Shown in pieces: positions 1-7,742 of a DNA stretch of 42,780 nucleotides. This DNA comes from JBHGYD01 sp041920415 (GTDB taxonomy: Bacteria; Bacillota; Bacilli; Bacillales; Anoxybacillaceae): contig JBHGYD010000052.1 in NCBI GenBank assembly GCA_041920415.1, forward strand, positions 1-42,780. Direction: 5' to 3'. The number at the start of each line of letters is the position of its first letter. Position 1 is the stretch's first letter. Both the position numbers and the translations under genes were made by a program. The notes below the pieces were generated by a model. That model was given only the letters and a program-made list of their open reading frames with translations, did not search any database and had not been told where the DNA came from.

Positions 1-19
1 TTGAGTAGAATTCACGTAT

Positions 20-98
20 AGTCCTCCTTGGTATTCAATTTAGGGGTCAATTTATCCGTTTGACACCCCCGAATCATACCAAGAGGGCTTTTTTTGTT
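20..98 (+). terminator. Nested inverted repeat with T-run at left edge
   Basis: CCTC-TTGGTAT near 22-33 pairs with ATACCAA-GAGG near 77-88 and is followed by seven T residues. An inner pair (GGGGTCA near 43, TGACACCCC near 61) lies inside. It could terminate a plus-strand gene left of the window. Repeated GACCCC-like blocks also occur in the ends of some insertion sequences (for example IS21 type), so an IS end is the alternative. No transposase is visible. Confidence 0.4.
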
Positions 99-151
99 CA
101 AGTCCCCAAAAAAAGCTTCTAACAGGAATGCTCCTTTTTATTGAGTTGCTA

Positions 152-454
152 TTATTTTCTAAAGGTATAATTTAGTTTATTCACGATTTTTGCATGTATT
201 TTTTTCCAAATACAAAGTACAATTTCTTCTAATTCTTCTATATTGGTATCATCAAAATAGATAACGTCAATATCTGAAATAGGAGTTCTTTCTTTAAATC
301 CATGTAACGTATCCCATATTTTCGAACGAACAAATCCAGCACAGACCCACCAATCAGGTAAATCTAATGACTTTACTGCTCTTAATATATCCATCATCCA
401 CTCGTCTTCTTTAATCAGTTGAATGATATCTTTCTCATTTTTGATCATTGTCAA
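152..454 (-). pseudogene. Truncated nucleotidyltransferase family protein (NTP_transf_6-like)
   Basis: This 100-codon frame matches the N-terminal half of the small bacterial nucleotidyltransferase family formerly called DUF925. Visible features are the start region KNEKDIIQLIKEDEWMMDIL, the AGFVRSKIWD segment and the D-x-D pair in SDIDVIYFD (D61, D63). Family members are about 180-190 residues; here similarity ends near residue 76 and an unrelated tail runs to a stop, so the C-terminal half is missing. An AGGAGGG site at 461-467 lies 6 nt before a TTG at 454 but 12 nt before the ATG at 448, so spacing favours the TTG start. The catalytic role is inferred and the fragment is probably inactive. 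Confidence 0.6.
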
Positions 455-528
455 TTAATTCCCTCCTATAGACTATAGAACGGATATCTCTATTATTAAC
501 CCCAAAATATAGAAGAGTTTTTCTACTA

Positions 529-590
529 CCCTTTACTTCAACAAAAAAGCATTACTTCCTGCTTGTTGAAGTAATGCTAACCATTAATGC
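529..590 (-). repeat. Dispersed hairpin repeat, copy A (terminator-like)
   Basis: On the minus strand AGCATTACTTC and GAAGTAATGCT (548-578) form an 11-bp stem followed by six T, a typical terminator just after the stop at 584. The same segment also contains TTACTTCAACAA and TTGTTGAAGTAA, a perfect 12-bp pair that excludes the first stem. About 60 bp recur at 5583-5642 as copy B with small changes. Confidence 0.7.
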
Positions 591-793
591 CAGTATATAA
601 TGTTACTCGTTACGATAACTGGTCCTAATTTTTCTGTTTTTGAGTTAGAAAGACGCACTTGGATATGAACATTTTCCACCGCTGCTGTTATACTGTCAAA
701 CCTGCCAGCCCGTGTTGGACCATTCTCTTCATTGAGATAGAGTTGAAACAGCCAACTGATTTCATTAGGTATGAATTCCCCATAATTGAACAA
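584..793 (-). CDS. Small hypothetical protein or gene remnant
   Basis: A 69-codon frame opening with TTG and lacking a clear ribosome site. It lies in the same frame as the small gene upstream, five codons past that gene's stop, and ends just before the hairpin at 548-578. The product is soluble, with no signal peptide or membrane segment, and I do not recognise a family. It may be the 3' part of a decayed gene, since the neighbouring genes are also broken. Confidence 0.3.
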   Translation of the reverse strand: MFNYGEFIPNEISWLFQLYLNEENGPTRAGRFDSITAAVENVHIQVRLSNSKTEKLGPVIVTSNIIYWH

Positions 794-808
794 AGCTAAC
801 CAAAAATA

Positions 809-997
809 TTACTTTGTTTTGTTAATTTTACCCAAGTCCATTTTCCTTTTTATATAAACAGCAAGCCAGGAAATAAACGCTCCGTTACATCCAAGAAATA
901 CAGGCACGAAATCATTGCCAAGACTTTCTCTTCCATAGTATATAGCAATAATTGCGATAATCAGATAGATACTCACATAAAATAGGAGCTTCTTCAT
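809..997 (-). CDS. Small membrane protein, uncharacterised
   Basis: A 62-residue protein with two predicted membrane segments (about residues 3-22 and 29-48) and a basic C-terminal tail (KRKMDLGKINKTK). The ATG at 997 follows AGAGGTAG at good spacing. It is the last intact-looking gene of a minus-strand run of small secreted or membrane proteins whose upstream members are frameshifted. No family recognised. The stop is in frame with the next small frame, but nothing shows readthrough. Confidence 0.5.
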   Translation of the reverse strand: MKKLLFYVSIYLIIAIIAIYYGRESLGNDFVPVFLGCNGAFISWLAVYIKRKMDLGKINKTK

Positions 998-1019
998 AAT
1001 CTACCTCTTTCAATGTGTT

Positions 1020-1763
1020 TCATTTATCTTGTTCTAACATTTCATTCAATTTTTTATAATCCATGGGTTGTATTTGGTATTTTGTTTAGTTCGCTCCAAT
1101 CACTATCTATTAACCATTTTTCATTTTTGTTAACCGGTATCATTTGCCCTGTTTTATGAACGACATATACTTCATTTCCTTTTTTATCCTTTAACACAAT
1201 AGTTGCGTTGTAGTCATACACTACCTTGTTTTTTTCTTTCTTTTCTTCTATGAACCTCTCCCACCTACACATTGTTTAGAGGTGGGAGTTTCTTACCAAC
1301 TCCATCGAAGAAGCTTCAGCGCAGAAGAAGGCTGTCTTCTCCTACTCGATGAACGCATCGGAAGTCTTCTCGATCGACTAGTAAGCAACATCGGCTTTGG
1401 GCCGATGGGACGGAACAACCCATCTACTACTTCTTGCTTACGCAATCCGTAGATACGTCAGTTTGGTCGGTATCTTCCGAGGTGGGGGACTTCTCGGTGA
1501 ACATATTAAATCCTTTGCTACAAATTGTGCAAAGTATCCTTCACGATTGGCTCTGAAACGTTTCAATTCTTTAGAAGTGAGATACTTCTCCACATTTTTC
1601 TCAATATCAGGGATATTTTCATAGTCATCTATTTGGTACTTGGTTGTGATGAATTGTTTTGCAACTTCTATCGGTTCATCCTTTTGAGATTGATTGCAAC
1701 CATGTACTCCTATTAACAGTAGGCTGATAATGGCTAAAAAAGGAATCATTTTTTTACTTTCAT
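1020..1763 (-). pseudogene. Lipoprotein gene split by a mini-IS and frameshifted
   Basis: The 5' part (from 1749) encodes a signal peptide with a possible lipobox ending GVHGC and then the mature N-terminus up to AKDLICS. The 246-bp element at 1251-1496 interrupts it. After the element the frame continues as EEKKEKNKVVYDY to a stop at 1054. Removing 1251-1496 gives an in-frame ICS-L-EEKKEK junction, so this was one gene. Two more lesions are visible: an upstream ATG at 1763, with its AGAGGTAG site, is out of frame by one base at a run of seven A, and near 1090 another frame offers a better C-terminus (PMDYKKLNEMLEQDK) ending at 1020. Function unknown. Confidence 0.65.
1251..1496 (-). mobile_element. 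tnpB-less IS200/IS605-type mini-element with omega-RNA scaffold
   Basis: Read on the minus strand it starts CGAGAAGTC and ends GAGGTTCA, like the full element at 7622-9109. It keeps about 18 nt of the left end, then jumps to the last codons of tnpB (TKLTYLRIA) and keeps the whole 3' region and right-end hairpin (CTCCCACCT / AGGTGGGAG). The flank is TCAC on the left. The left-end hairpin is incomplete, so it is probably immobile. Differences from the full copy preserve hairpin pairing: CACCGG/CCGGTG there is CATCGG/CCGATG here. It disrupts the lipoprotein gene. Confidence 0.85.
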
Positions 1764-1787
1764 CTACCTCTTTTGTTTACGGAATAT

Positions 1788-1969
1788 TCAGTTTATTTGT
1801 TGTATCATAAATTTCCAGTTTATAAAATATTTATCATAATTTTGTGCAAAGCATTTGCTGGACGAGAAAGAAAAAGGTAGGATTGATGTTAGTATAAAAA
1901 TTAGATACACCAAATACCCCCATCTTTTCGAAATTTCTATTTTAACTTTTTCATTTCCTTTTTATTCAT
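1788..1969 (-). pseudogene. Possible frameshifted short exported protein
   Basis: An ATG at 1969 starts MNKKEMKKLK and meets a stop. One base off, the frame continues through a strongly hydrophobic stretch (YLVYLIFILTSILPFSFSSS, then KCFAQ) that looks like a signal peptide and ends at 1788, just upstream of the lipoprotein gene. The shift falls in an A-rich tract. Without the shift the only starts are TTG/GTG at 1910-1913. Family unknown. Confidence 0.3.
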
Positions 1970-2027
1970 CGACTCCTACCGCATTTTATGACAGCATAAA
2001 ATGATAAGGTCTTTTCAGCTCTGCTAA

Positions 2028-2192
2028 TCAATCACGTTTTTCCTTTTTATAAGGATTGCCTTCTTCTTTTCTAATACGTTTCCAAAGCTTCTGGAATTCC
2101 CTCAATCTTCCCTCTTCTACTCTACAAGTGTATTTGATGGATAGAAAATAGCCTTCCTTTCGTTTTTGGAACGCCTTTTTACAATAATCATT
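2028..2192 (-). pseudogene. C-terminal gene fragment without a start codon
   Basis: An open stretch of 54 codons bounded by stops reads KKAFQKRKEGYFLSIKYTC and then a charged helical segment (EEGRLREFQKLWKRIRKEEG) ending KKEKRD. Composition looks coding, but there is no ATG, GTG or TTG in frame. It is probably the tail of a lost gene. I do not recognise the family. Confidence 0.3.
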
Positions 2193-2329
2193 TCAATAAG
2201 TTTACATAATGTTTGTTATGTTATCTTAAACATAGACTTTTCAATATGACCATTATTCAATGCACTGTATGAAAACAGATTTTTTTCAAATACTGTAAGT
2301 AAAGCCGTTCTTCTAAGGGAGTGAATAAC

Positions 2330-2959
2330 GTGAAAAAAAATGAAAATTCAAGAATTCATCTATTTTTACTATTGGTGGTTATTGCTGTTTTTATTTGGTC
2401 AGCGATTAAACCAGCTAGTTACCTGACATGGCTGTTGGAGGTTAGTCCTGCCGTTGTCGGTTTGATTATCGTCATCGCAGCATACAATAAATTCCGTTTC
2501 ACTACTCTCTCTTATGTCATTATAACCATTCTAGCCATTAGTATGTTCGTCGGTGGTCATTATATCTATTCAAAAGTCCCTCTTTTTAATTGGATAAAGG
2601 ATGTTTTTCACTTACATCGAAATCATTACGATCGATTTGGGCATTTACTTAAAGGCTTATTCGTGATTGTGCTGAGAGAAATCTTATTACGAAAAACTCC
2701 ATTAACGAAAGGACCTTGGTTATTTACGATTGTCATAAGTATGTCGCTGGCCATCGCTGCGTTGTACGAGATTGTCGAATGGTTAGTTTCTAAAATATCA
2801 AAGGGAGGAGAAGCGTCTAAAGACTTTTTAGGAATCCAAGGGGATATTTGGGATACACAATGGGATATGTTATGTTGCTTGATCGGTTCGATTGTTGCAT
2901 TACTCATCTTCTCCAAACTACATGACAGATTGTTAAAAAAAGAAATAATAAAAGAATAA
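2330..2959 (+). CDS. YjdF-like (DUF2238) inner membrane protein
   Basis: About 209 residues with roughly six predicted membrane helices. The central block (HYIYSKVPLFNWIKD, then NHYDRFGHLLKG and REILLR) and the later YEIVEW and GDIWDTQWDM segments are characteristic of the DUF2238/YjdF family, whose biochemical function is not established. The GTG at 2330 is preferred: AAGGGAG at 2315-2321 is 8 nt upstream of it but abuts the earlier GTG at 2321. It is alone on the plus strand, with hairpins downstream that separate it from a broken minus-strand gene. Confidence 0.8.
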   Translation: MKKNENSRIHLFLLLVVIAVFIWSAIKPASYLTWLLEVSPAVVGLIIVIAAYNKFRFTTLSYVIITILAISMFVGGHYIYSKVPLFNWIKDVFHLHRNHYDRFGHLLKGLFVIVLREILLRKTPLTKGPWLFTIVISMSLAIAALYEIVEWLVSKISKGGEASKDFLGIQGDIWDTQWDMLCCLIGSIVALLIFSKLHDRLLKKEIIKE

Positions 2960-2971
2960 AAAACCGACACT

Positions 2972-3041
2972 CCCCTTACTTCATCGTTTCGGTTGAAATA
3001 AGGGGATTTGTCCGGATAAAAAACGGAGACGTTCTCCTACG
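2972..3041. terminator. Two convergent terminator hairpins
   Basis: CCCCTTAxTTC / GAAxTAAGGGG (2972-3005) follows the yjdF-like gene. A second stem (GGAGA/TCTCC at 3025-3037) is followed on the minus strand by a T-run and would serve the frameshifted gene at 3070-3253. Confidence 0.55.
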
Positions 3042-3069
3042 TTTACATCGCTTTGTGCAAATAAATGTT

Positions 3070-3253
3070 TCAGGCGGATTCCTTTGATTCAAAAACTTTC
3101 TCAAAGAGAAAACGATTTTCCGCCGCATTTTCAATAGGTACAGCGGAAAAAATGTAGCGTCCCCCCATTTTTATTTAGCTGCAATAATTCATCCAATGAA
3201 CGAAGTTGTGATTCATCATGAGAAACGATTTTCATCACCCGAACCGTTTTCAT
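3070..3253 (-). pseudogene. Short gene with a one-base frameshift in a G6 tract
   Basis: The ATG at 3253, preceded by purine-rich sequence, starts MKTVRVMKIVSHDESQLRSL and continues to LLQLNKNG. At a run of six G (plus-strand C at 3161-3166) the frame must shift by one to continue as RYIFSAVPIENAAENRFLFE and end ESKESA at 3070. With five G the protein would be about 60 residues. A sequencing or assembly error is possible. No family recognised. Confidence 0.5.
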
Positions 3254-3624
3254 CCCTTGCCATCCCCCTATGTTTGGATCCTTTAGAACATATATTCGTC
3301 AACTTTTCTTCATTTCCTTTTTACATGAAGAAGGGGGAGATGATTTTTTACCATTAAGACAAGAGACGATGGAAAAAATGGAGAACATCCAACCCTACAT
3401 GTTCAATAACAGGAGATATTTACATGATTTCATACGTTTTTATCGATGTTTAACAAACTACTTATACCTCCATTTCCCTCCTTGAGACCATAAAACCTTT
3501 AGTCCAAGAGCAAATAAAACATAAATGACAAACGGGCACAAAAAATGATAGCGGGCAAAATTAAAGGTATCCAGAGAAACAAGTTTTATGATTATTTTCT
3601 TTCAAAAAGTCGAGCGTCAGTATT
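3254..3624. other. Intergenic region, no convincing gene
   Basis: A plus-strand frame at 3270-3485 exists, but it lacks a ribosome site and any recognisable motif. The stretch lies between a broken short gene and the 3' end of the nitrilase gene. No clear terminator for the nitrilase gene was seen. Confidence 0.4.
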
Positions 3625-4596
3625 TCATAGTAAAGTCGTTGATTTTACCCATTTCACACTATCCTTTTTCTCCTCATTCACTAACAGTTGGAACACATCA
3701 GGTCTTGAGTAGTGACCGACCACATCAAAGTCAAATTGACTATAGGCGATATCACGCAAATCAAGATCAGCTATGAGAATGTCTTCCTTACCAAAGACTG
3801 GTTCCTTAATATACTCTCCCAATGGACCCACAATGGCACTTCCTCCAGGGCACATCTCGTGAGGAGATGACGCCAGTTCTTCATAGCAGGCTAAATCAGT
3901 GGGATACATATCCTTTGTAACATACTGATTGCAGGATAATACAAAGCATCTTCCTTCCGCTGCAATATGGCGGATCGTAGACTGCCAGAGTTCTCTAGAA
4001 TCTGCCGTCGGAGCGATATAAATTTGAACCCCTTTGGCATACATCGCTACTCTAGTTAATGGCATGTAGTTCTCCCAACAGATCAACGCCCCTATTCTTC
4101 CATATGGCGTATCAAAAACAGGTAACGTGCTTCCGTCACCCTCTCCCCAAATGAGCCGTTCAGAGGCTGTAGGTTTTAGCTTCCTATGCTTTCCAAGCAA
4201 AGTACCATCTGGTCCAAAAAATAAAACACTACAGTAAAGAGTACCTCTACTAAACTCGTTGTCTCTTTCAATTACACCGATCACGAGATAGACTCCAGCC
4301 TTACGGGCCGCTTCTCCTAACATTTCTGTTGTTTCACTTGGTACGGTTACGGAATTTTCCCAGTAACGAAACCAGTCTTTTCGTCCTTCTGGTGAACGAC
4401 TGCCGACTCTCGTTCCAAAAGTAAGCCCTCTTGGGTAAGCTGGAATAAAAGCTTCTGGAAATACGACGATATTGGCACCTTTTTCTGCAGCTTGTAGGGT
4501 TAACGAAATCGCCTTTTCTGTGCTTGCTTTTCGATCCATAATCACGGAAGCAGCTTGTACAACCGCTACACGTACATTCGATTGTTTGTTGGTCAT
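3625..4596 (-). CDS. Nitrilase (carbon-nitrogen hydrolase family)
   Basis: Hydrolyses nitriles to carboxylic acid and ammonia. At 323 residues it has normal nitrilase length. The catalytic triad is visible: E48 in FPEAFIPAYPRG, K139 in HRKLKPTASERLIWG and C173 in ALICWENYMPL. The HRKLxPTxxERxxWGxGDGS and CWENYMP signatures separate true nitrilases from the amidase and beta-alanine synthase branches. Cytoplasmic, normally forming large spiral oligomers. The ATG at 4596 follows AGAGGAGAG. No aldoxime dehydratase or regulator lies next to it, so the natural substrate cannot be read from context. It sits in the decayed accessory segment, which suggests acquisition by transfer. Confidence 0.92.
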   Translation of the reverse strand: MTNKQSNVRVAVVQAASVIMDRKASTEKAISLTLQAAEKGANIVVFPEAFIPAYPRGLTFGTRVGSRSPEGRKDWFRYWENSVTVPSETTEMLGEAARKAGVYLVIGVIERDNEFSRGTLYCSVLFFGPDGTLLGKHRKLKPTASERLIWGEGDGSTLPVFDTPYGRIGALICWENYMPLTRVAMYAKGVQIYIAPTADSRELWQSTIRHIAAEGRCFVLSCNQYVTKDMYPTDLACYEELASSPHEMCPGGSAIVGPLGEYIKEPVFGKEDILIADLDLRDIAYSQFDFDVVGHYSRPDVFQLLVNEEKKDSVKWVKSTTLL

Positions 4597-5065
4597 TTTA
4601 AACTCTCCTCTTTAAGTGTGTTTTTGCTAGTATTTCTTCATCGAGGAAAGTAATCCTGCAACCGCTTTGCAAACATTGTCTTTCTTTTTCAAAATCAATA
4701 AGTAGTTGGGAGATGAGTAAAATTCATTACATTAATTACTATCCATGCCATTTGAATCTTACTTTTGATGGAATCTAGTGACACTCCTCGTCGAACCTCA
4801 TAAAGTGAACGATACCATGAATCTCAGAGGACATAGCCACGGTGCATCTCGTTATCGAAAGAATACGTTTGAATGATTTGTAGATACTTTTCACCTACAA
4901 AATATTATAGTAATAGCAATGTTACGAAAATTAATGAGGAAAAGAAAGAGAGCATTTGTTCAAAATTAGGGAGAACAATCCGGTACAAGGCGACTACCTT
5001 TTCCTCGATAAGATACCGCTTTGAAGTATCGCTTCCATTGAACAAACCATCTCATTAAATACAAC
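4597..5065. other. Intergenic region upstream of nitrilase
   Basis: About 470 bases with no frame I would call. Short open stretches on both strands near 4770-4880 may be remnants but have no start, ribosome site or recognisable motif. No tRNA or riboswitch fold is apparent. Confidence 0.4.
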
Positions 5066-5494
5066 TTACTCCTCTAAATATTCTTTAGCTAACTCGGGAT
5101 TTACATAACGAGCCATTCCAGTTTTCAGTTTTTTCAGACCTACTTTTCTATAGAATTCCTCATTTCCAGTAGTTGAGATTAAATGGACGCACGAAATATC
5201 TTTCAAATTATCAAGCAAGTTGTTCATGATCTTTTTAGCTATGCCTAAATTTTGAAAATCACGATGTACAACAACATCGTATATGGCTGCATTAAATACT
5301 CCATCTGATATTGCTCTACCAAAACCAACAATTCGTTCGTTAAATGTTGCTATCACTATTACATTACTCGCTTCAAAAACCTTTTTAATTATATCATTTG
5401 AATGCTTTCTCCATCCTACTGATTGGTATACTTCTTTCATCTCTTCCCAATTCGCTTTAGATAAATCGTTGTGTATTTTTATATCCACGATCAT
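5066..5494 (-). CDS. GNAT family N-acetyltransferase
   Basis: About 142 residues with the GNAT fold. The acetyl-CoA binding segment is DVVVHRDFQNLGIAKKIM (a degenerate Q/RxxGxG/A), preceded by the beta-4 strand AAIYDVVV and followed by FYRKVGLKKL, the typical C-terminal motif. The acceptor substrate cannot be deduced. GGGAGGTG lies 4-5 nt before the ATG at 5494, so this start is preferred to the in-frame ATG at 5512. It stands alone between the nitrilase gene and repeat copy B. Confidence 0.8.
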   Translation of the reverse strand: MIVDIKIHNDLSKANWEEMKEVYQSVGWRKHSNDIIKKVFEASNVIVIATFNERIVGFGRAISDGVFNAAIYDVVVHRDFQNLGIAKKIMNNLLDNLKDISCVHLISTTGNEEFYRKVGLKKLKTGMARYVNPELAKEYLEE

Positions 5495-5582
5495 ATACAC
5501 CTCCCAAGTCATTTTTAGTGATACGTTATTACCTTATTTAAGTTAAACTTTCTTACTTAAAATTTCTTCTCTGTATTCCACT

Positions 5583-5642
5583 AACCCCTTTACTTCAACA
5601 AGAAAAGCATTACTTCCTGCTTATGGAAGTAATGCTCCCATT
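5583..5642 (-). repeat. Dispersed hairpin repeat, copy B
   Basis: Second copy of the repeat at 529-590. The terminator-type stem AGCATTACTTC / GAAGTAATGCT lies at 5606-5636 with a minus-strand T-run. The alternative partner TTGTTGAAGTAA is retained, but its complement has changed to TTACTTCCATAA, so the second stem is weaker here. It lies about 200 nt beyond the cydC stop and may be the distal terminator of the cyd operon. Confidence 0.65.
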
Positions 5643-5846
5643 AACCACCCATACCTCACTTCGTGGCACCATAGATTATGAAAGAAACTTTGTTCTTCCA
5701 TTGGAGACAACCATGCCGCATCTATACGGCACCATCAGAAGAATGAAAATATTAATTTTCAGGATAGGTATAAAAGCTTCCTTCTAACTTTCCCTAGTTG
5801 AAGGCTGAATAGTTACCAGAATTTACAAATCACAATCACCCATTAC
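5643..5846 (-). other. Region between cydC and repeat B with diverged direct repeat
   Basis: On the minus strand two segments share the pattern ATGGTGCC, about ten bases, GGxATGG, then AATGG (near 5738-5700 and 5675-5640). The first contains a small hairpin (GCCG tatagat GCGGC). No gene is evident. It could be a decayed copy of the module that accompanies the hairpin repeat. Confidence 0.3.
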
Positions 5847-7586
5847 CTACGACTCACTTCTGTAAAGCGGACGATCCAACGCATATAATCGTCGATATCT
5901 TTCCTCACTTTTAAGCAGTTGTTGATGACTTCCGTCCATGATGATTTTTCCTTTTTCAAGGAAAAGGATGCGATCCATTTTCTCCACGCCCATCAAATGG
6001 TGTGTTACCCAAATGATGGTTTTTCCCTTCAGTGTATCGAAAATGGTAGCCAACAGGTTCGCTTCTGTGATTGGATCGAGTCCAACTGTCGGTTCATCCA
6101 TGATGACTATCGGAGTTTTTTGCAATAATATCCGTGCAAGTGCTATTCTTTGCCGTTCACCACCGGAGAAGCGCTGTCCTGCTTCATGCATGTTCGTCTC
6201 ATACCCTTTAGGCAATTGCATAATCATCTGATGCAATTGAACCATCTTGGCTACTTCGTATACTTCTTCATCCGTTGCTTCCGGATTGCCAAGGCGGATG
6301 TTGTTCATGACGGATGTATTGAATAAATAAGGTTTTTGGTTGAGAACAGCCATTAATTTTGGAACAGTCGAAGCCAGCTCATGTGCATTCATCCCATTTA
6401 TACGCACTTCTCCATGAGTCGGTACAAGTGCTCCCTGAATTAGTTTCAACAGCGTCGATTTTCCGGATCCGCTGCGCCCGATAATGGCGATTTTCTCATC
6501 CTGTCCTATTTTTAAACTAAAATCGTCCAGCAGTGGTGTTTCAGAAGTATACCCAAATGATAAATGGTTGATTTCAATCGTTACTTGAGATAAATTCAGT
6601 GAATCTTTCCATCCATCTGCTTCTATCCAAGGTAGGGAGGACTCTGCTTGAATGGCTTCAAGACGCTTTAATGAATCTTGATAGGATGATGTTTCACTAA
6701 CTGCCCCTGCAATCGGTAAAAAAGATTCCACTAAGGACAGTGCTGCAAGACCACAAGCAGCAATCATCGTGGGCGAGAATTCCCCTCTTAGCGTTTGCTC
6801 ATTTGCCCAATAGATGGCTATGACCACAATGGCACCAAGCACAATTTGATTTAAAACGTCTCGCCAATTCACAAAGGAATGTTTCTTCGTTTCAAGTTCA
6901 AGCAGTTTTTGTTCTTGTGTTTCGTATCGCTGAATATAAGTCGCGTATTTCCCGCTGAATATCCAGTCGCTTATGCCAAAAATCGTATCGGTAAACTGTT
7001 GATAAAGTTGGTGTCTTCCCCTTTTCAATTGTTCATTTTTTGTTTTCATATAAATGTATGAAATAATTGGACCGACAAAAATCAACAACCCTATGAATAC
7101 AGCCAGGAGAATGGCGAATGGAATCGAGAAAAGTCCTGCACAAATAATGATCACTGTGTAAATGACTAATGAAACAATCGAAGGAAACAGTATTTTTAAG
7201 TAAAAATCCTGCAAGTGCTCAATATCATCGGCGAGCACACCAAGAATATCACCCGTGCGTACGCGGGAACGAAGAAACAAAGCTTGCGGCTCAATTATTT
7301 TATATAAGCGGACGCGCATTTCGGAAAGTATTTTCAAAATGAATTGGTGTCCTATCAGTCTTCCCACATAGCTAAGCACAGCCCGGCCAATTCCGAATGC
7401 ACGGACACCAACAATCGGCACATAAACCATTAAAATTGACTCGGGTTGTGTCGCCGCTTTAGAAATTAAATAACCCGAAGTAAACATCAATGCTCCGCCA
7501 AAGAGAATGGTAAGCGAACCAAGAAGAATAGCCAACGCAAACAAGCCGCGATATTGACGCAAATACAGGAAGATCCAATTCTCCAT
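5847..7586 (-). CDS. cydC: CydC-type subunit of the thiol-reductant ABC exporter
   Basis: A 579-residue half-transporter with about six N-terminal membrane helices and a C-terminal ATPase: Walker A GRSGSGKST (370-378), signature FSGGERQR (473-480), Walker B IVIMDEP (493-499). The early segment VRAFGIGRAVLSYVGRLIGH is typical of CydC. CydDC exports glutathione or cysteine and is needed to assemble cytochrome bd. Fourth gene of the cyd operon (this gene is called cydD in B. subtilis naming). GGAGGG lies 6 nt before the ATG at 7586. The IS element at 7622-9109 separates it from cydD, so its expression may depend on readthrough of that element. Confidence 0.93.
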   Translation of the reverse strand: MENWIFLYLRQYRGLFALAILLGSLTILFGGALMFTSGYLISKAATQPESILMVYVPIVGVRAFGIGRAVLSYVGRLIGHQFILKILSEMRVRLYKIIEPQALFLRSRVRTGDILGVLADDIEHLQDFYLKILFPSIVSLVIYTVIIICAGLFSIPFAILLAVFIGLLIFVGPIISYIYMKTKNEQLKRGRHQLYQQFTDTIFGISDWIFSGKYATYIQRYETQEQKLLELETKKHSFVNWRDVLNQIVLGAIVVIAIYWANEQTLRGEFSPTMIAACGLAALSLVESFLPIAGAVSETSSYQDSLKRLEAIQAESSLPWIEADGWKDSLNLSQVTIEINHLSFGYTSETPLLDDFSLKIGQDEKIAIIGRSGSGKSTLLKLIQGALVPTHGEVRINGMNAHELASTVPKLMAVLNQKPYLFNTSVMNNIRLGNPEATDEEVYEVAKMVQLHQMIMQLPKGYETNMHEAGQRFSGGERQRIALARILLQKTPIVIMDEPTVGLDPITEANLLATIFDTLKGKTIIWVTHHLMGVEKMDRILFLEKGKIIMDGSHQQLLKSEERYRRLYALDRPLYRSES

Positions 7587-7742
7587 TAGATGCCCTCCAT
7601 TTGTGTTTTAACATACTTACCGAGAAGTCTCCCACCTCTACAGAGTGTAGATGGGAGATGAATCGGTTGTTTTTTTCTCCTCAAAACAGAACGTATGTGC
7701 TATACTATTCTTATCCATGATTTAGTGAAAGGAGGATCCACC

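Noticed and set aside
1397..1624. Plus-strand ORF over the mini-element
   Set aside because: Antisense to the element and the lipoprotein relic, no start signals.
3270..3485. 71-codon plus-strand frame
   Set aside because: No ribosome site, no recognisable motif, AT-rich context; could at most be a relic.
7695..7742. Longer TnpB start at 7695
   Set aside because: No ribosome site there; AAAGGAGG with 7-nt spacing marks the ATG at 7743, and the extra residues lie in the left-end noncoding region.
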